Shown one piece after another: positions 25,838-38,068 of a stretch of DNA of 64,000 nucleotides. This stretch comes from Chrysomallon squamiferum (taxonomy: Eukaryota > Mollusca > Gastropoda > Neomphalida > Peltospiridae). Numbering within the stretch: position 1 is the first letter of the stretch; each line of letters starts with the position of its first letter. The position numbers and the translations under genes were made by a program. The notes beneath the pieces are model-generated. The model saw only the letters and a list, made by a program, of their open reading frames with translations, ran no database searches and was not told where the DNA came from. Location: the NCBI GenBank assembly GCA_012295275.1, contig CM022669.1, positions 1,791,140 to 1,855,139 of the forward strand, read 5' to 3'.

Positions 25838-26902
25838 ATGGCTTCGAACGCGAAGCAGGTGATACAGAAAATAATTGTATATGCATCCTTATCGTTATTT
25901 AATATAATTTACTTTATCCACACATTGGATTGTTACAGACGAAATATGAAAAATAAAAATTCATTGTATCGGTTTTTAGGAATTCTAAGTATCATACTTT
26001 ATGTTATTTTGTAGAGGAGTAATTTGCAATATATTGATAATTGAATATTACTGAAACTCTCACTGTTTAACTGTATCTGGCAGTAAGCTTTGCCGATGTA
26101 ATATAGTACTTAAGAGGATAGAATTCCAACACTTACAGTTAGTGTTACACTGATGAAACATAAAATAAACACTTTATTTGATTTAAATATAAATCAACCA
26201 AATTTATTAAATTCTTTTCTTTGATATGATGCTCCCCCATTTACATGCCTGGTGCCACTGCCCCATTGCCCCCCATCTGCATGCCACTGGATCTAGCCCA
26301 GTTGAAATTCTCATAATTTCAGTTTTGGATAGGGCAGAATCCGTATACATTTTATGTTGAACTAGGTGGTGTATAAAAATGATTATATTGTTAAAATTAC
26401 TGCCATTCATGTTCTCTGTTTTTAAAATAAAATATATCAAAATTTTGAAAATAAATTTAAGAGGCCATTGCTGTCAAACAGATTTTCACTTGACAGTAGT
26501 GCTACAAACAGTTAATTAACATGAGTTGTAATAAAGAAAATGGATGTTTGATGTTATAATTTAAAGCAAAACATAACTAATAATTATGGAGATTATAACT
26601 GGTGTACACTGATGCAATGACTACAGTCTAAAAGACGAAACTAATTAAAATTTTAATAATATACTTTAATGCGTTTTAATGATATAAGCATTTAAAACAG
26701 CATCTATCTGCATATAAATGTACATTGATTTCACTCATGAGACAAGGTGAATTTATTGCAATTTTACCTGTGCTGAGAATTCCTGGGCATTTTCACTTGT
26801 TAATGAAGGGGATCAGTAACTATTTTTTTGAGCAGACAAATTAGATAATTTATATAATAATTATTATTATTAATTAATATTATTTTTACTATTTGTATTT
26901 AT

Positions 26903-26943
<41 letters not shown>

Positions 26944-29900
26944 TGTTTGTTTTAAATTTATTTATTTATTTTTTGTTGTTTAATTCTGTTTATTTTATTT
27001 TATCACTGTTTATTTTTTTTTAAATGCTATTTTAGGCCGAAAACACAGTTTCACTGAAACACCAGAATGATCCAACTAAAAAGGCAGAAACTCTTAGAGA
27101 AATACAGAAACTGGCTGTGCAGTATGTGATTTTATTTTATTATTTTATTTTATTTTATTTTGTTTTTGTAAAACTGAACATAATGTTCATAATTCTGTTT
27201 ATTCCATTGTTTTATTTTCATTCATTAATATGTAAAACATTTTTGCTTATGAAAATTGTTCTGTTCAGCTATTTTGTTAATTTCCTTAAGATAATATGAG
27301 CTAAACTTAGTTTCTAATATCTGATTGCTGATTGAATATTTCTAATTCATAAATGTTTCAGAATACAAGCCTTGGAGAGTGAAAAAGGAACACACATGTA
27401 TTGCAAAAGGAATGATTTTTATGCAGATTTTAGACAGCTGGAAGAGACTGATGTTAAGCAGACTGCAGGGAGGAAAACAGAAGGTAACTTTTATTAGCGA
27501 GTTCAAGAAACCCATTACAGAATAGCAATGAACCAGCTCATCTGACCTCTGTATTGCATATGTAGAACATTCATAAAATTGCAAGCATGATAAAATCATT
27601 TAGATTATGTAGAATTTTATTATAATGTGTTTTTATGGATATTTTAAGCAACTTGTAAAATCTTAAAGCAACTCTTTCTTCAGTGTAAGAAAAAACATGC
27701 TCATTCTGCTCCTGACCATTTCCCTGCAAGGCGTATTTTTCTGATATTGAAAATATTCATAGAGATCAATGGGTTAATTGATTTAAAACAATTTGTATAC
27801 CATTTTTAGCTCTTTACAATATGGTATTTTCTAAATTCCCTGCCTTCATAGAAATAAAAAACATATTGACATGTAGTGTATTCTGGTAGTTACAGTTTAT
27901 ATGTACTTTCTTTTCAAACAATGATGATATCTGATGAGAGAATAATATATATTTTTGACTTTAAATAACATCAGATACAATTTTCAATACCACTTACATG
28001 AATATTGAATTAAAAAAATTAAAGACCTGATAAACAAAACTTTTTGATCAGTTAATGGTCTTATAATTTATATGGTATATAGGTAATATTAGTTAAAAAT
28101 GTAACCATTTCAGTTTGATGAGAAAATGAAAATACAACTAATTTAATATTTTATTATATTTATTACAAAGAATGGTCATTTGTTTACTAATTAGCATCAT
28201 AATGTTAATGCTGTTCTACCACATCCTATTAAATTGTTAATTAATCTTATTTATTTGAAGGCATAAAATTAAGACAACAGTTAGACAAGATCAGCCATAT
28301 GGTAAAGAGATTTCATCAAGAACTTAAGGACGTGAAACCTACACCAGAATGTAAGAAACATTTAAAATTATTTTTTTTTATAGATATTAAGTATCATGTG
28401 TAAGCATTTGATGAATCAAATTATTTGTGTCTTAACTGCTATTCTTTTGTCAAACAGAACAGGACTGTAAAGTTCAGTGGGTATTTGTTATTACATAAGA
28501 GATATAACAAAGACTTCGATTTATGCTGTCCTGTCTTTGTGATTGTACATATGAAAGATATATTATTTCTAATCAAAAAGAGTAGCCTATAAAACAATAA
28601 TCTGCTTATAACCCTACTGACCTTTATCCATATGTCGTATGCCAAGCAACTATAAACACAATTAAATTAAATATTTGCCCATGAAACAGTGTGTATAATT
28701 TATATATCTGTGAAAATAGCCATGATTACTACAATATATCAACAGTGAAACTCTTTTAAACCAAACTCCCTTGTGACTAAAATTATTATTTTAGAAATAG
28801 CTTCTGCAAGTGTACAAAGATTTTGACAGTTCATTGGGACGGTCTGTTCAGGCAATATACCATGCTTGTTTTTTATTGTTCAGTTTTCAGGGAACAATTT
28901 GTATTAAATAAACACAATAGAACCTTATAATGTGTTTGGAATTCAGAGTAAATGGTTTTCTGTTGTTATTTTCAGTGGTTAAAGCTGTATAAATCATTGG
29001 GACAAGAATAGTTTACAGATGGTTAGGTTTTTGAAGACTTTCACTGTTTAAGACTATCAGAAAAGTATTCTTTATATTTATTTTTGACAGTTGTGGAGAA
29101 GCTGAAAATGGTAATGGAAGACATAGAATCTACAATAAACAGTTTCAAGCAACAGCAGAGGTCCAAGTGAGTAATCAATGACTATTTTATACTCTTGAAA
29201 TATCTTCCCTGGATAAATATACAATAAACAGTGGTTGGTTTTTTAACTTTTGTAAATGAATTTATTTTCTAAAACAGGCAATAAATAACTTTCCAAAATT
29301 AAACTGGTTGTTTTTATATAAAGGTTTTGCATTTTCCTTATTTTATTTTTTGTTATTTAAGTTCTTGATGAAATCTCTTTACCATATGGCTGATCTTGTC
29401 TAACTGTTTTCTTAATTTTATGCCTTCAAATAAATAGGATTAATTAACAATTTAATAGGATGTAGTAGAACAGCATTAACATTATGATGCTAATTAGTAA
29501 AAAAAAAATTATTTAAGATATGAAGAATTAATGAAAGAAGAAAGGACTACATCTCAAGAACTTCAGGCTTTGGAGAAACGTTTTGAAACATGGAATCAGG
29601 TGACTGACCATCTCTCATCTTCAAGAGCAACTGCTACAAAACCTTTAACCAGTGCAAGAGACATTACTAAGGACCTTCCACCTGAAGTAGCACAATTTGA
29701 GGTTAGTAAAAATACCAATTTTTTTTAAAGCTTTGCAAGTCAGAATCTTAACATTACTAATTAATTTGTCTTGAAATTTTTTTTAATGAAATACAAATAA
29801 AAACCTTTTTTTGTTTCTGCTGGATGTTTAAAATCTTATTATTATTTCAGCACTCAACACTGAGCAACACCTTAATTGCTTTTATTAGAAGTTTCTAACT

Positions 29901-32900
29901 TATTGAAAAGACAGGAAATTCATAAAATATTGTACATTAAATTTTCATTATTTTTATTAATTTATATCAGCTTAACATGTAGGTGATAAGAAGAATTTAT
30001 CTACATTTTGAGGTTATGCTAATACAGATAGATGATGTGTGCACAGAGAGGACTCTGTGAAAATTGGCCTTTGACTAATCTGTGTGTAAACCGGCATCAT
30101 TTCAAAGTGCCATCTATCTACTGTTAATCTATTTTAAACAAAACCCTGTCTAATTCTGATGCCATCTACTTTATATTGCGATTGTAAATTTCAGAACAAA
30201 AACAAATTTATATAGTAATTAGCTATGTCAACATTCGTACACAGTTTTTCAAGTGTGATCATTTCTTAAACAAAGATATCAATTTGCACATAATACCTCC
30301 TGAGATGAAATGAACGTGCTTCTTTGAAGACTTAAGAAACAGTGATGCCATGCTTCTCGTAATTACCATCTACAGCTAGATAAACAAGATTATTTATTAG
30401 TGTATTTTCATTAGTGTAAGTGAAATTAATAGAAAATGTTTCCTAATATTCACTGTGTAAACAGAAAGATTAGCTATGCAATTTAAAAGGTAGTGACCAT
30501 TATACGCAATTGTATAAAATTAAAAAATCTGAAAGTCTTGACAAAAACTTACATACACTGACTAAATTTTGACTGAACTTTTGTACACTGGCCTTTTTAA
30601 AATAATAAAACAAATTAACCCTTTTGCAGCTACTGCCAATAGCAGACTTGTAACCACTGTTAAACATGGAGACCAAGACAGAGATGTTTGTTTTGGAGAG
30701 AAATTTGACAAACAATTTCTCATCTGACCTGTAATAGACATAAAGCAGTACTTTGTCTGAAATGGCATATCTCAGTGGTCCAAGTGAATCTGGTTTTGTC
30801 AGAATTCACTCTGTATACATATCATTTGTTAATGCTTTTTTTATGTTTCAGAAATTTCTTCAGCAAAGTGGTGGTATTAGAGGAGGTTGGGATGAATATG
30901 ATCATCAAACATACCTGAAGTTTCGTAATCGATACAAGGTAGTTTACTGCTTATCTATGCTGACATTCTACAAACTCTGATGATGACAGATTATTTCAAC
31001 TGGTTTATTTTATATTACAGCACATGCACAAACACAGACATTTATTTGGATAATGTTTTCTTAATTGCACTTTAATATTTTAATGTTTTGTATTAAACTT
31101 TAAAGTGATAAAGATGATATGTTTCTTCAAATTTTGAAAATGTAACAGAAGTTTTAAATATATAATTGAATATTTTATATAGGGAAAGATTGTATTCATT
31201 GATCACCTGAAGTATGCACTGCCAACAAAAACCGAAGAGGAAATACATCAACATGAAACATGGTATGAAGAATATCTCTTCTTGAATGATGTAAAAAAAG
31301 ATGGCATAAGAAAATGGAGAATGCAGAAAGAGGTACCATTCATTAAATTTGTTTTGTTGATCTATATTAGTAAAATCTAGTAACTTACACTGACTTTTCA
31401 GAGAAAAATGGGAATAATAAATATATGTTGTCAGTGTATAGCAGTAGGTATTTTCTTCAAAATGTTTGGTGGAAAATATTGTCAGTGTTTATTGCAGAAT
31501 TTAAAATTGGCCTAATTGTTCATGTTTGTTTCCCTTTTACAATTATTAAATCACATTTATTTTACAGCCACAGTGGTAATGAACAGTGCAACTCAGGAAG
31601 AGTTTAATCATTATTAAATATTAGAGATATTATAAATAATTTGTTCAAAGATGTGTTAGAAGCCAAAATTAATTCTCATTCTCATGAAAATATACGGAAA
31701 TGAAATAGATCCTCAGATTGATACTGTAACTTTCTATGGGAGAAATGTATGAAAAAGAAAAATGATTTGTTTGGGCTAGTTATGTATTCAACTCATTTTG
31801 TGTCATTTTCTATTTCTAGGAGGAAAAAGAAGTAGCAATTATTCGTGGACAGGAGAATGTGGAACTGGTCATTCAGAAAGATGACCAGTCTGTATTAGAT
31901 GAAAAGGCACAAGCAGAAAGACATGAGAAATTGGTTAAACTAAATGCTTGGAAGGTATATTATTTACATAGATTAGATAGGTTGTAATAAATAATTGCTT
32001 CTTTGATTTGATCTATAAAAAGATTTCTTCTTTATTACAAATTATTCACCATATTTATACTGTTCACTTTTTTAACTCAAAATTATTGACTCTGTGATAT
32101 TTTCAACTGAAAATAATACTCTCATACACACAACAGTGTCACTGTGATATTGATTAGAACATGGCCGTTTCTCACTAACTCAGTACTACACAGAATGAAA
32201 CAGCTACAAACACAATTGTAGTTCAAGGGTGTGGGCAATAGTTTAACTTAATTCATATGATAAATTCGAAATCAGTAAATAAATGGATATATTGCAAGAT
32301 TCTGTTAGATTGTAACTTGTTGCAAGTATTAACTACAGGTTCATTTTTCAGGTTCAAAAAGAACTGGAAAAAGCTCAGGAGGCAGAGAGGAAGCTAAGAG
32401 AAGAGATTGCTAGAAAGAAGAAGAAAGAAGAGGAGAAGAAAAAAAAGGTTGTTTTTATAATTAATTAATTATGAAAAAATATAAATTGTTTGGACTGGTT
32501 AGTACATAGAAGTGATGTTGGATGAAAATGAAATAGTCATCTGGCATAAAGTTGATTTTCTTCACATATATTAGTTCCAAATTAGTATTATTCTTTTTAT
32601 TTTATTTTCAGTTGGCAGTATTATTTTTGCTAATACTACATCAGGATTTTTTTGTGTTTTTTTTAAACTTTTGTTTAAATGATAAAATTATGATTATTAT
32701 TATTTACTAGCTGGCTATAAAAGCACTGGTAGAAGAAAACAGAAGACAACGAGAGGAGGAAGAAGAATTTCTTAAAAGACAAAAAGAACTGTGGGAAGAA
32801 GAAGAAGCTGAAAAAAAACGACAAATTTCTGCAAGAGAAATTGCAAAATTTAGAGAAAGAGTATAGAATCCTATTTCATTTCTCTAATGTATTTTACAAA

Positions 32901-35510
32901 TAGATAATAATTCAACCAATTCTGTTATAATTTACACATTTCCAATTTAGTTGTATAATTTAAAACAGCTTTAGCTGTTAAAACTTTTTGTAGAAAAGAT
33001 GAGGAACTTACCAAACAAGACCATAGCATGTATATACAGTCAAACTCAGATAACTCCAGCATCTCTTTATCAAGAGCTGCCCCGCCTTCCCTTGATGCCC
33101 AAGCACGTGCTTAGTTTGCTTATAGGATTAATTCACTGGTAATAATGAACTTCAAATAATTAAACATCAAGGTGTTGAAAATCTCTCTTTATTCAAAAGC
33201 TATTCATGGTCCGTCTGCTGTAATAGAAATTAGCCTTTCAAAACTTGAATGGTTGAGCTATTGTTTCCCTTGGTAAATAAAATATAAAGAACAATAGGCC
33301 GATTAAGCAGAACAAAATATGCCTGTCTCCATTGTCTGAGTTTTTATAGTATCTTTACATAATTTTAAGAACTTTTGTAGTGATATGATTCACTGATTGA
33401 TGTTTATTTTGCAAACAAGTGTATCCTGTCAAACATCCTATTTGCTATTTAAATGTACACATCTGCTGACCTCAGAATATTCTCATGATATGTGAACAAG
33501 TTGTGTGGAAAAACAGACCTTGTAACGAAAGACAATTTCTTTAAAAAAACCTGCAAACAGTCTTTCATTACTTCCTTTTTTTGGATAAAGATATTTTTAA
33601 TGGCAGAAATAACATTAATAAGTGGATATATCAGTTATTAATTTGGTTACTGAATCTTTTTTTTTAGTAGAATATTTGTGATATAAAATGGTTTTGTTTT
33701 TTTAAATATTTGTACTTTACATCTAGTGCTACTAAAACTTCATTATCATATTATGTTCCTCCAAATTTAGAAATCTGAAAATACATGAACTTGATATTTA
33801 TTTTTGGTTATGGGTTTCAAATTAAGTTTTCCATAATCTGTGTGTCGTGTTTTTACTTTTTTACATCTCAGTAAATATATATATATGTACATAATTTGTG
33901 AGTGTTGGCGCATACTTATGTCAAATTAATTTAAGTCATGTCTTTCATTTATTTTATTATTTACATGGTTTACTAAATATGAAAGAGTGTGTTTCTTGAA
34001 ATATGAAATTCATCTATCAGAACTGCAGTAAATATTTAGAATTCAAATACTTTAGCACCCAGAAACTCCAGCTGTTTTTGCTCACTCTACCATCTTGACT
34101 TACCAAAGTTTGATTGTATTACGTATATACTTCAGTAATAATTAATAACTAATTAAAAAAGATTATCTGTCAAATTATCAACCAACACGTTTCCATATTT
34201 AAAACCTTTATGTTTAAAATATAATTAAAGCTAGCTCATTTACAGTGCATAAAAGAAAATTTAATGTTTGTAGGATTTGAATGCTGTGTATCAGAAGGTG
34301 CAAAAGGAGAAAGAGCAAAAAGAACTGGAAAAAGAAAAACTAAAACGATTAGAAAAAATAAAGCAGCAGGTAAGAAAAATCTTTATAAAATAAAATGTTT
34401 TGTATGCACAACATATATGCCCAGATATACAAAACACTGAAGCTATAGCTTTATTCTTGTTTTTCTGTGGGGTTTTATTCATTTAGTTACTATATTAGAA
34501 TAATAACAATTGTAACTGATTATATTTGTGTTGTGACCACCCTAGTGCCTTGAGACTCAGTTTGAGTGTTTGTTTTTAATTTCTGTTTTAATTTCTTTGC
34601 TATGTTGAAAAGTAAACAAATCGAAATTAATATATTGTCAGCAAGAGAAATTAAAAAAACCAAATCATATTTTGCTGTGTTATCTTGTGAATTACTGTTA
34701 AAGGTAATTAGTAACAGATAGCTAATGTAACATCTATATCAATTTTATTTATAATGGCAAAATGTTGAGGAAATGAGGAATATCAAATGTTTCAAGTCAG
34801 TTACTAGTTTCAGATATAACTAAATATTCTAATGGCAGAAAATTAGCTTTGGTTTTACTACTAGGTTGAAGCTGGGGTGGCAAGAGATCCTAATCGTCTG
34901 ATCAAACCAACACAAGGCTGGAAAGAGAGGCTTAAAGAAGTGGGACCAAGTGGAACTGGTCCTGTCTTATTTATACCTCACAGGTACTATATTTAAAATT
35001 TTGTTTGCAATTTATTTGTGTTTAATGATCATTCTTAATGATATAGGACAAATCAAAAGTTTCTGTTTTACATGTGTATCATATTTTTTATAAAATTCAT
35101 AATTCTTAAAATGACTCGATTATTAAATTATGGGAAATAAATGTGAGTTATATTATTATATTGATTGATACTGGATGTCCAAATTCATCATTAATTTTCT
35201 TTTAATATTATTACTTAATGTTCTATTTCTAGTTTTTCAAAAACATTTCTGTTTAGCTGATGTTTTTATTTTAAATATGTCCTCAGAAATTAAAAAACAA
35301 GTAAATAAAACAAATAAATAAATAAAAAGACATAATGAAAAAAAACTTGTTTTGAAAGATTATAAGAAATAAAATTAGGAACAATCTTTTTACTGAATTG
35401 ATATGTGAAGTTAGTTTAGATATTTTGTTACATTTTTTTATTACAAATAACGATTTTTGTTTATTTTGTTTTTCAGAGCTGTTCCTTCTTGGAGGCAGGG
35501 TATGCACTGA
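25838..35510 (+). CDS. CCDC112: Coiled-coil domain-containing protein 112, complete
   Basis: Fourteen exons join in phase to 481 residues (human 446): 25838-25858, 27036-27121, 27362-27483, 28261-28350, 29091-29166, 29518-29701, 30852-30938, 31183-31332, 31820-31954, 32352-32447, 32711-32860, 34274-34369, 34865-34983 and 35477-35510. The product is mostly charged coiled coil, very rich in Glu/Lys/Arg from exon 9 on. The family blocks GGWDEYDHQTYLKFRNRYK, then an EEIHQHETWYEEYL block, and the C-terminal RDPNRLIKPTQGWKERL are clear, ending AVPSWRQGMH. In vertebrates CCDC112 is a centriolar-satellite component tied to cilia; no enzyme domain is visible. If intron 11 is retained, translation stops at once (AGA GTA TAG). 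Exon 4 is part of an inverted duplication whose second copy sits in intron 5. The 3' splice site of exon 6 has an A-rich rather than pyrimidine-rich tract. Confidence 0.95.
26902..26944. repeat. (ATT)n microsatellite in CCDC112 intron 1
   Basis: About 40 bp of ATT repeat amid T-rich intron sequence. Confidence 0.95.
28183..28327 (+). repeat. Left arm of 145-bp inverted duplication (intron 3 end plus exon 4)
   Basis: This arm covers the last 78 bases of CCDC112 intron 3, the 3' splice site and the first 67 bases of exon 4. Its reverse complement recurs at 29357-29501 with 142 of 145 bases identical and no gaps. Confidence 0.97.
29357..29501 (-). repeat. Right arm of 145-bp inverted duplication (antisense exon 4 copy in intron 5)
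   Basis: Reverse-complement copy of 28183-28327, with substitutions at three positions, ending 16 bases before exon 6. It contains an antisense copy of 67 bases of exon 4 coding sequence and of the splice acceptor. An A-run follows directly (about 29499-29508). The arms are separated by 1029 bases that include exon 5. Confidence 0.97.
33037..34116. mobile_element. Possible pogo/Tigger-like non-autonomous element
   Basis: The left end CAGTCAAACTCAGATAACTC and the reverse complement of the right end, CAATCAAACTTTGGTAAGTC, resemble each other and the CAGTCAAAC-type termini of pogo/Tigger elements. Both are bordered by TA (33035-33036 and 34117-34118). No transposase frame is visible in the roughly 1.08 kb between. 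It sits in CCDC112 intron 11. The terminal match is short, so the call is tentative. Confidence 0.4.
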
Positions 35511-38068
35511 CAGTTATTAGCTGTGTTATTTGAAATAATCCATCCAGTTCAGGTTTCTTAATCAATGTGAAAAAGAAATTAATATAGTCATGTGTGGTAC
35601 TAAGAAAGTTTTTTTTTGTTTGTTTTCTGTGCTGACTCTTGGGTTGTTATAAAACAAAAGAGATCTCATTTTATGGATGAATAATGAGGAAAATTAAGGA
35701 ATCATCTTCAAAGTGATTTTATGAATCACTATAAAACAAATTAAACATTTTATAATTCTTAAAATAATTAGATCACAGAATTAAGGATTTTATAGAATTA
35801 AAAGTAAGCTATAATTTTATGTGGTAAGGACTAATCACAATAATAGTTTTTAAAAAAAAAGTGTGTGTGTGTGTGTGTGTTACAGTAAATTCAATAATTA
35901 CTTTGAACATTGTCCAAAAAGGGATTGAACTAAACAAAAACAATTGCAAGTCAATAGTGCAGTAAATTCACTTTATTTAACATTTGTTACTTTTTAATAT
36001 GTATTTAGTTATGTTACCATATACAATATTCAGTTGTTTTTTCTTTATGATAATGCACATTTAATTTTTTATACAAAACTTTTATAACTTTTATTTTCAT
36101 CACTGTAATTGTCAAAACATTTTATGATCATTTTTTATATATAAAAAAAGAATGTTTTAGATTTTTGTTTACTGTAAATTTTGAAGTCATGTTTAGGTCT
36201 GATTATACCTAAATGCTGATATATTTTTATGTTCATTATTTATCATTTACTTTATTTTCTTTTTTGTCATGTAAGTAATATGACTGAAAGAAAGTAAAAA
36301 AACAAAAACATTTGCATAGAAATATTTTTATATTTACTCTTTTTTATATACCAGTTTTCTTTATGATTTTATAATTAATATTAGCAGTACCTTGTCTGAG
36401 GTCATAGATTGGGTTGCTCTTTTTTTTCTTGCTTTTTTTATTTAATAGCAAATTGATGTGTAAATGCAGCTATTCACTGAACTTATTGTTTGACCCATTT
36501 ATTTATCCTGAAGAAGCATTGTCAACCTCATTGTGAATACTGTCAATGTACTCAGACAGTGCACCACATTTTTGTGGAGTGTGATCATGTTAGGCAGATC
36601 TGGAAGGATATATTTGGTCAAATGTGTTTTAAAATATATTGTAATTTAAATAAACTGTGATACTTTTTGCACATCTCTTTACACTATGTTCTGACTAATT
36701 TTGAATTTTTATGTTGAAAATATTCACCATTTTGTTACATTTACCTTTGTTTGACACCCAGATACAATATATTTTTTACCATTCTCATTTATTGCTGATG
36801 TATTTTGTGTTAAGATGTTGCAAAAGGTGCATCTAAGGTTTATTCTTTCCACAGATACAATCTTTCATAAACAATTTGCAAGGATTGATTGAAGTGGGGT
36901 GAAATAAATCCTGAAGGGCACATAAAGAGCTCAACTTCTTCAGTAGAAATATATACCATTAACTGGCACCTTAATTTCTGTGTTCTTAAATTTATTTATT
37001 TTATTAAGAATAATAAAAGAAAATAAAAAATTAAATAACTACAGATAAAACCATCTTCTGCAAATTATAAGAGCATTAAACTTAATTTAATAAAATTGAA
37101 TAGCTTAGTTGTGACTAGATACGTTTTTACCAAACTTACATTTAAACATCTTATGGCCCATTACAGAAAAACGAGCGAGAGAAGTTGCACAAATTGTTGC
37201 ATTTATTTTTACATAACTTAATATTTCATCAACTAATGGCAGTCTGTAAATGGAAATCAGCCCAAGAGTTGTCATTTATTCTAGACAAAACCAAAATTGC
37301 TAAATAATCTCATAGATAGAGCAGTGCTTCATGAATCATTTTAAAGCTGTGATCATCCCTCTCTGGAAATGTATAAATAACTCTTCAAAAACTTACTGAC
37401 TCTGATTCATTTTTGCTGTACTGAGACACATTTTAGTTAATACTTGTCTAGTTGTAGAAGAATAAATTTAAAAAAATTAATTTTTATATTCATGATTATG
37501 AAACGTCAACCAAAGTTTTTATCAACTAAATTATCTGATGTAATGTGAAAGTAATAATTTTAAACAAAGTTTTTTTTTGGAGGCTTTTGTTCCAATTTAT
37601 TTATTCTATATACTAGTGCTTCTTAAACTGGTGTTATATTATTTTGGGATGACAAATCAGGAGATGAAAACCTCAAAAAATGTGTCAGCTTAATTCTGTG
37701 ACAAAGAATAATGTGAAACACAGTTGTTTATCTTTAATCCAGCATGTAACAATGAATAATAATAAAAAAAAAAAAAAATATTCATAAAATGCAACTGCAA
37801 AGTTCTGTTAAATAATTATTTGTTAACATTCAGTTATTATTAAATTTAAATTTTTTTTTTTTTAAATATCATTCAGAAAAGTAATTTCCCAACATTAGAA
37901 TTATTGCTAAAGGAAGTAACACCAGTAAAAAAATTTCAAAAATGGCAGCATTTCCAGAAAACAAACAGATAATGATCATTTGGCATCCTTTTATTCATAC
38001 TTTTTTTTTTTATCTCTTGCAAATATTTTATAAATAAACAGCAGACAATTAAAGGTAAATGTGAATTC
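35511..38068. other. Intergenic region between convergent CCDC112 and AMACR
   Basis: Holds the 3' UTRs of both genes, a (GT)n run at 35863-35881, a small reverse-transcriptase relic near 36512 and otherwise AT-rich sequence. On the minus strand an AATAAA (37990-37995) lies about 75 bases past the AMACR stop and could be its polyadenylation signal. I see no other gene. Confidence 0.6.
36512..36660 (+). pseudogene. Fragment of a non-LTR retrotransposon C-terminus
   Basis: One frame reads HCQPHCEYCQ, then TQTVHHIFVECDHVRQIWKD, ending at a TGA. The Cys-x2-Cys then His-x4-Cys arrangement with HIFVEC is the usual tail downstream of the reverse transcriptase domain in LINE ORF2 proteins. Nothing upstream is recognisable as reverse transcriptase, so this is a short relic. 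Confidence 0.5.
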
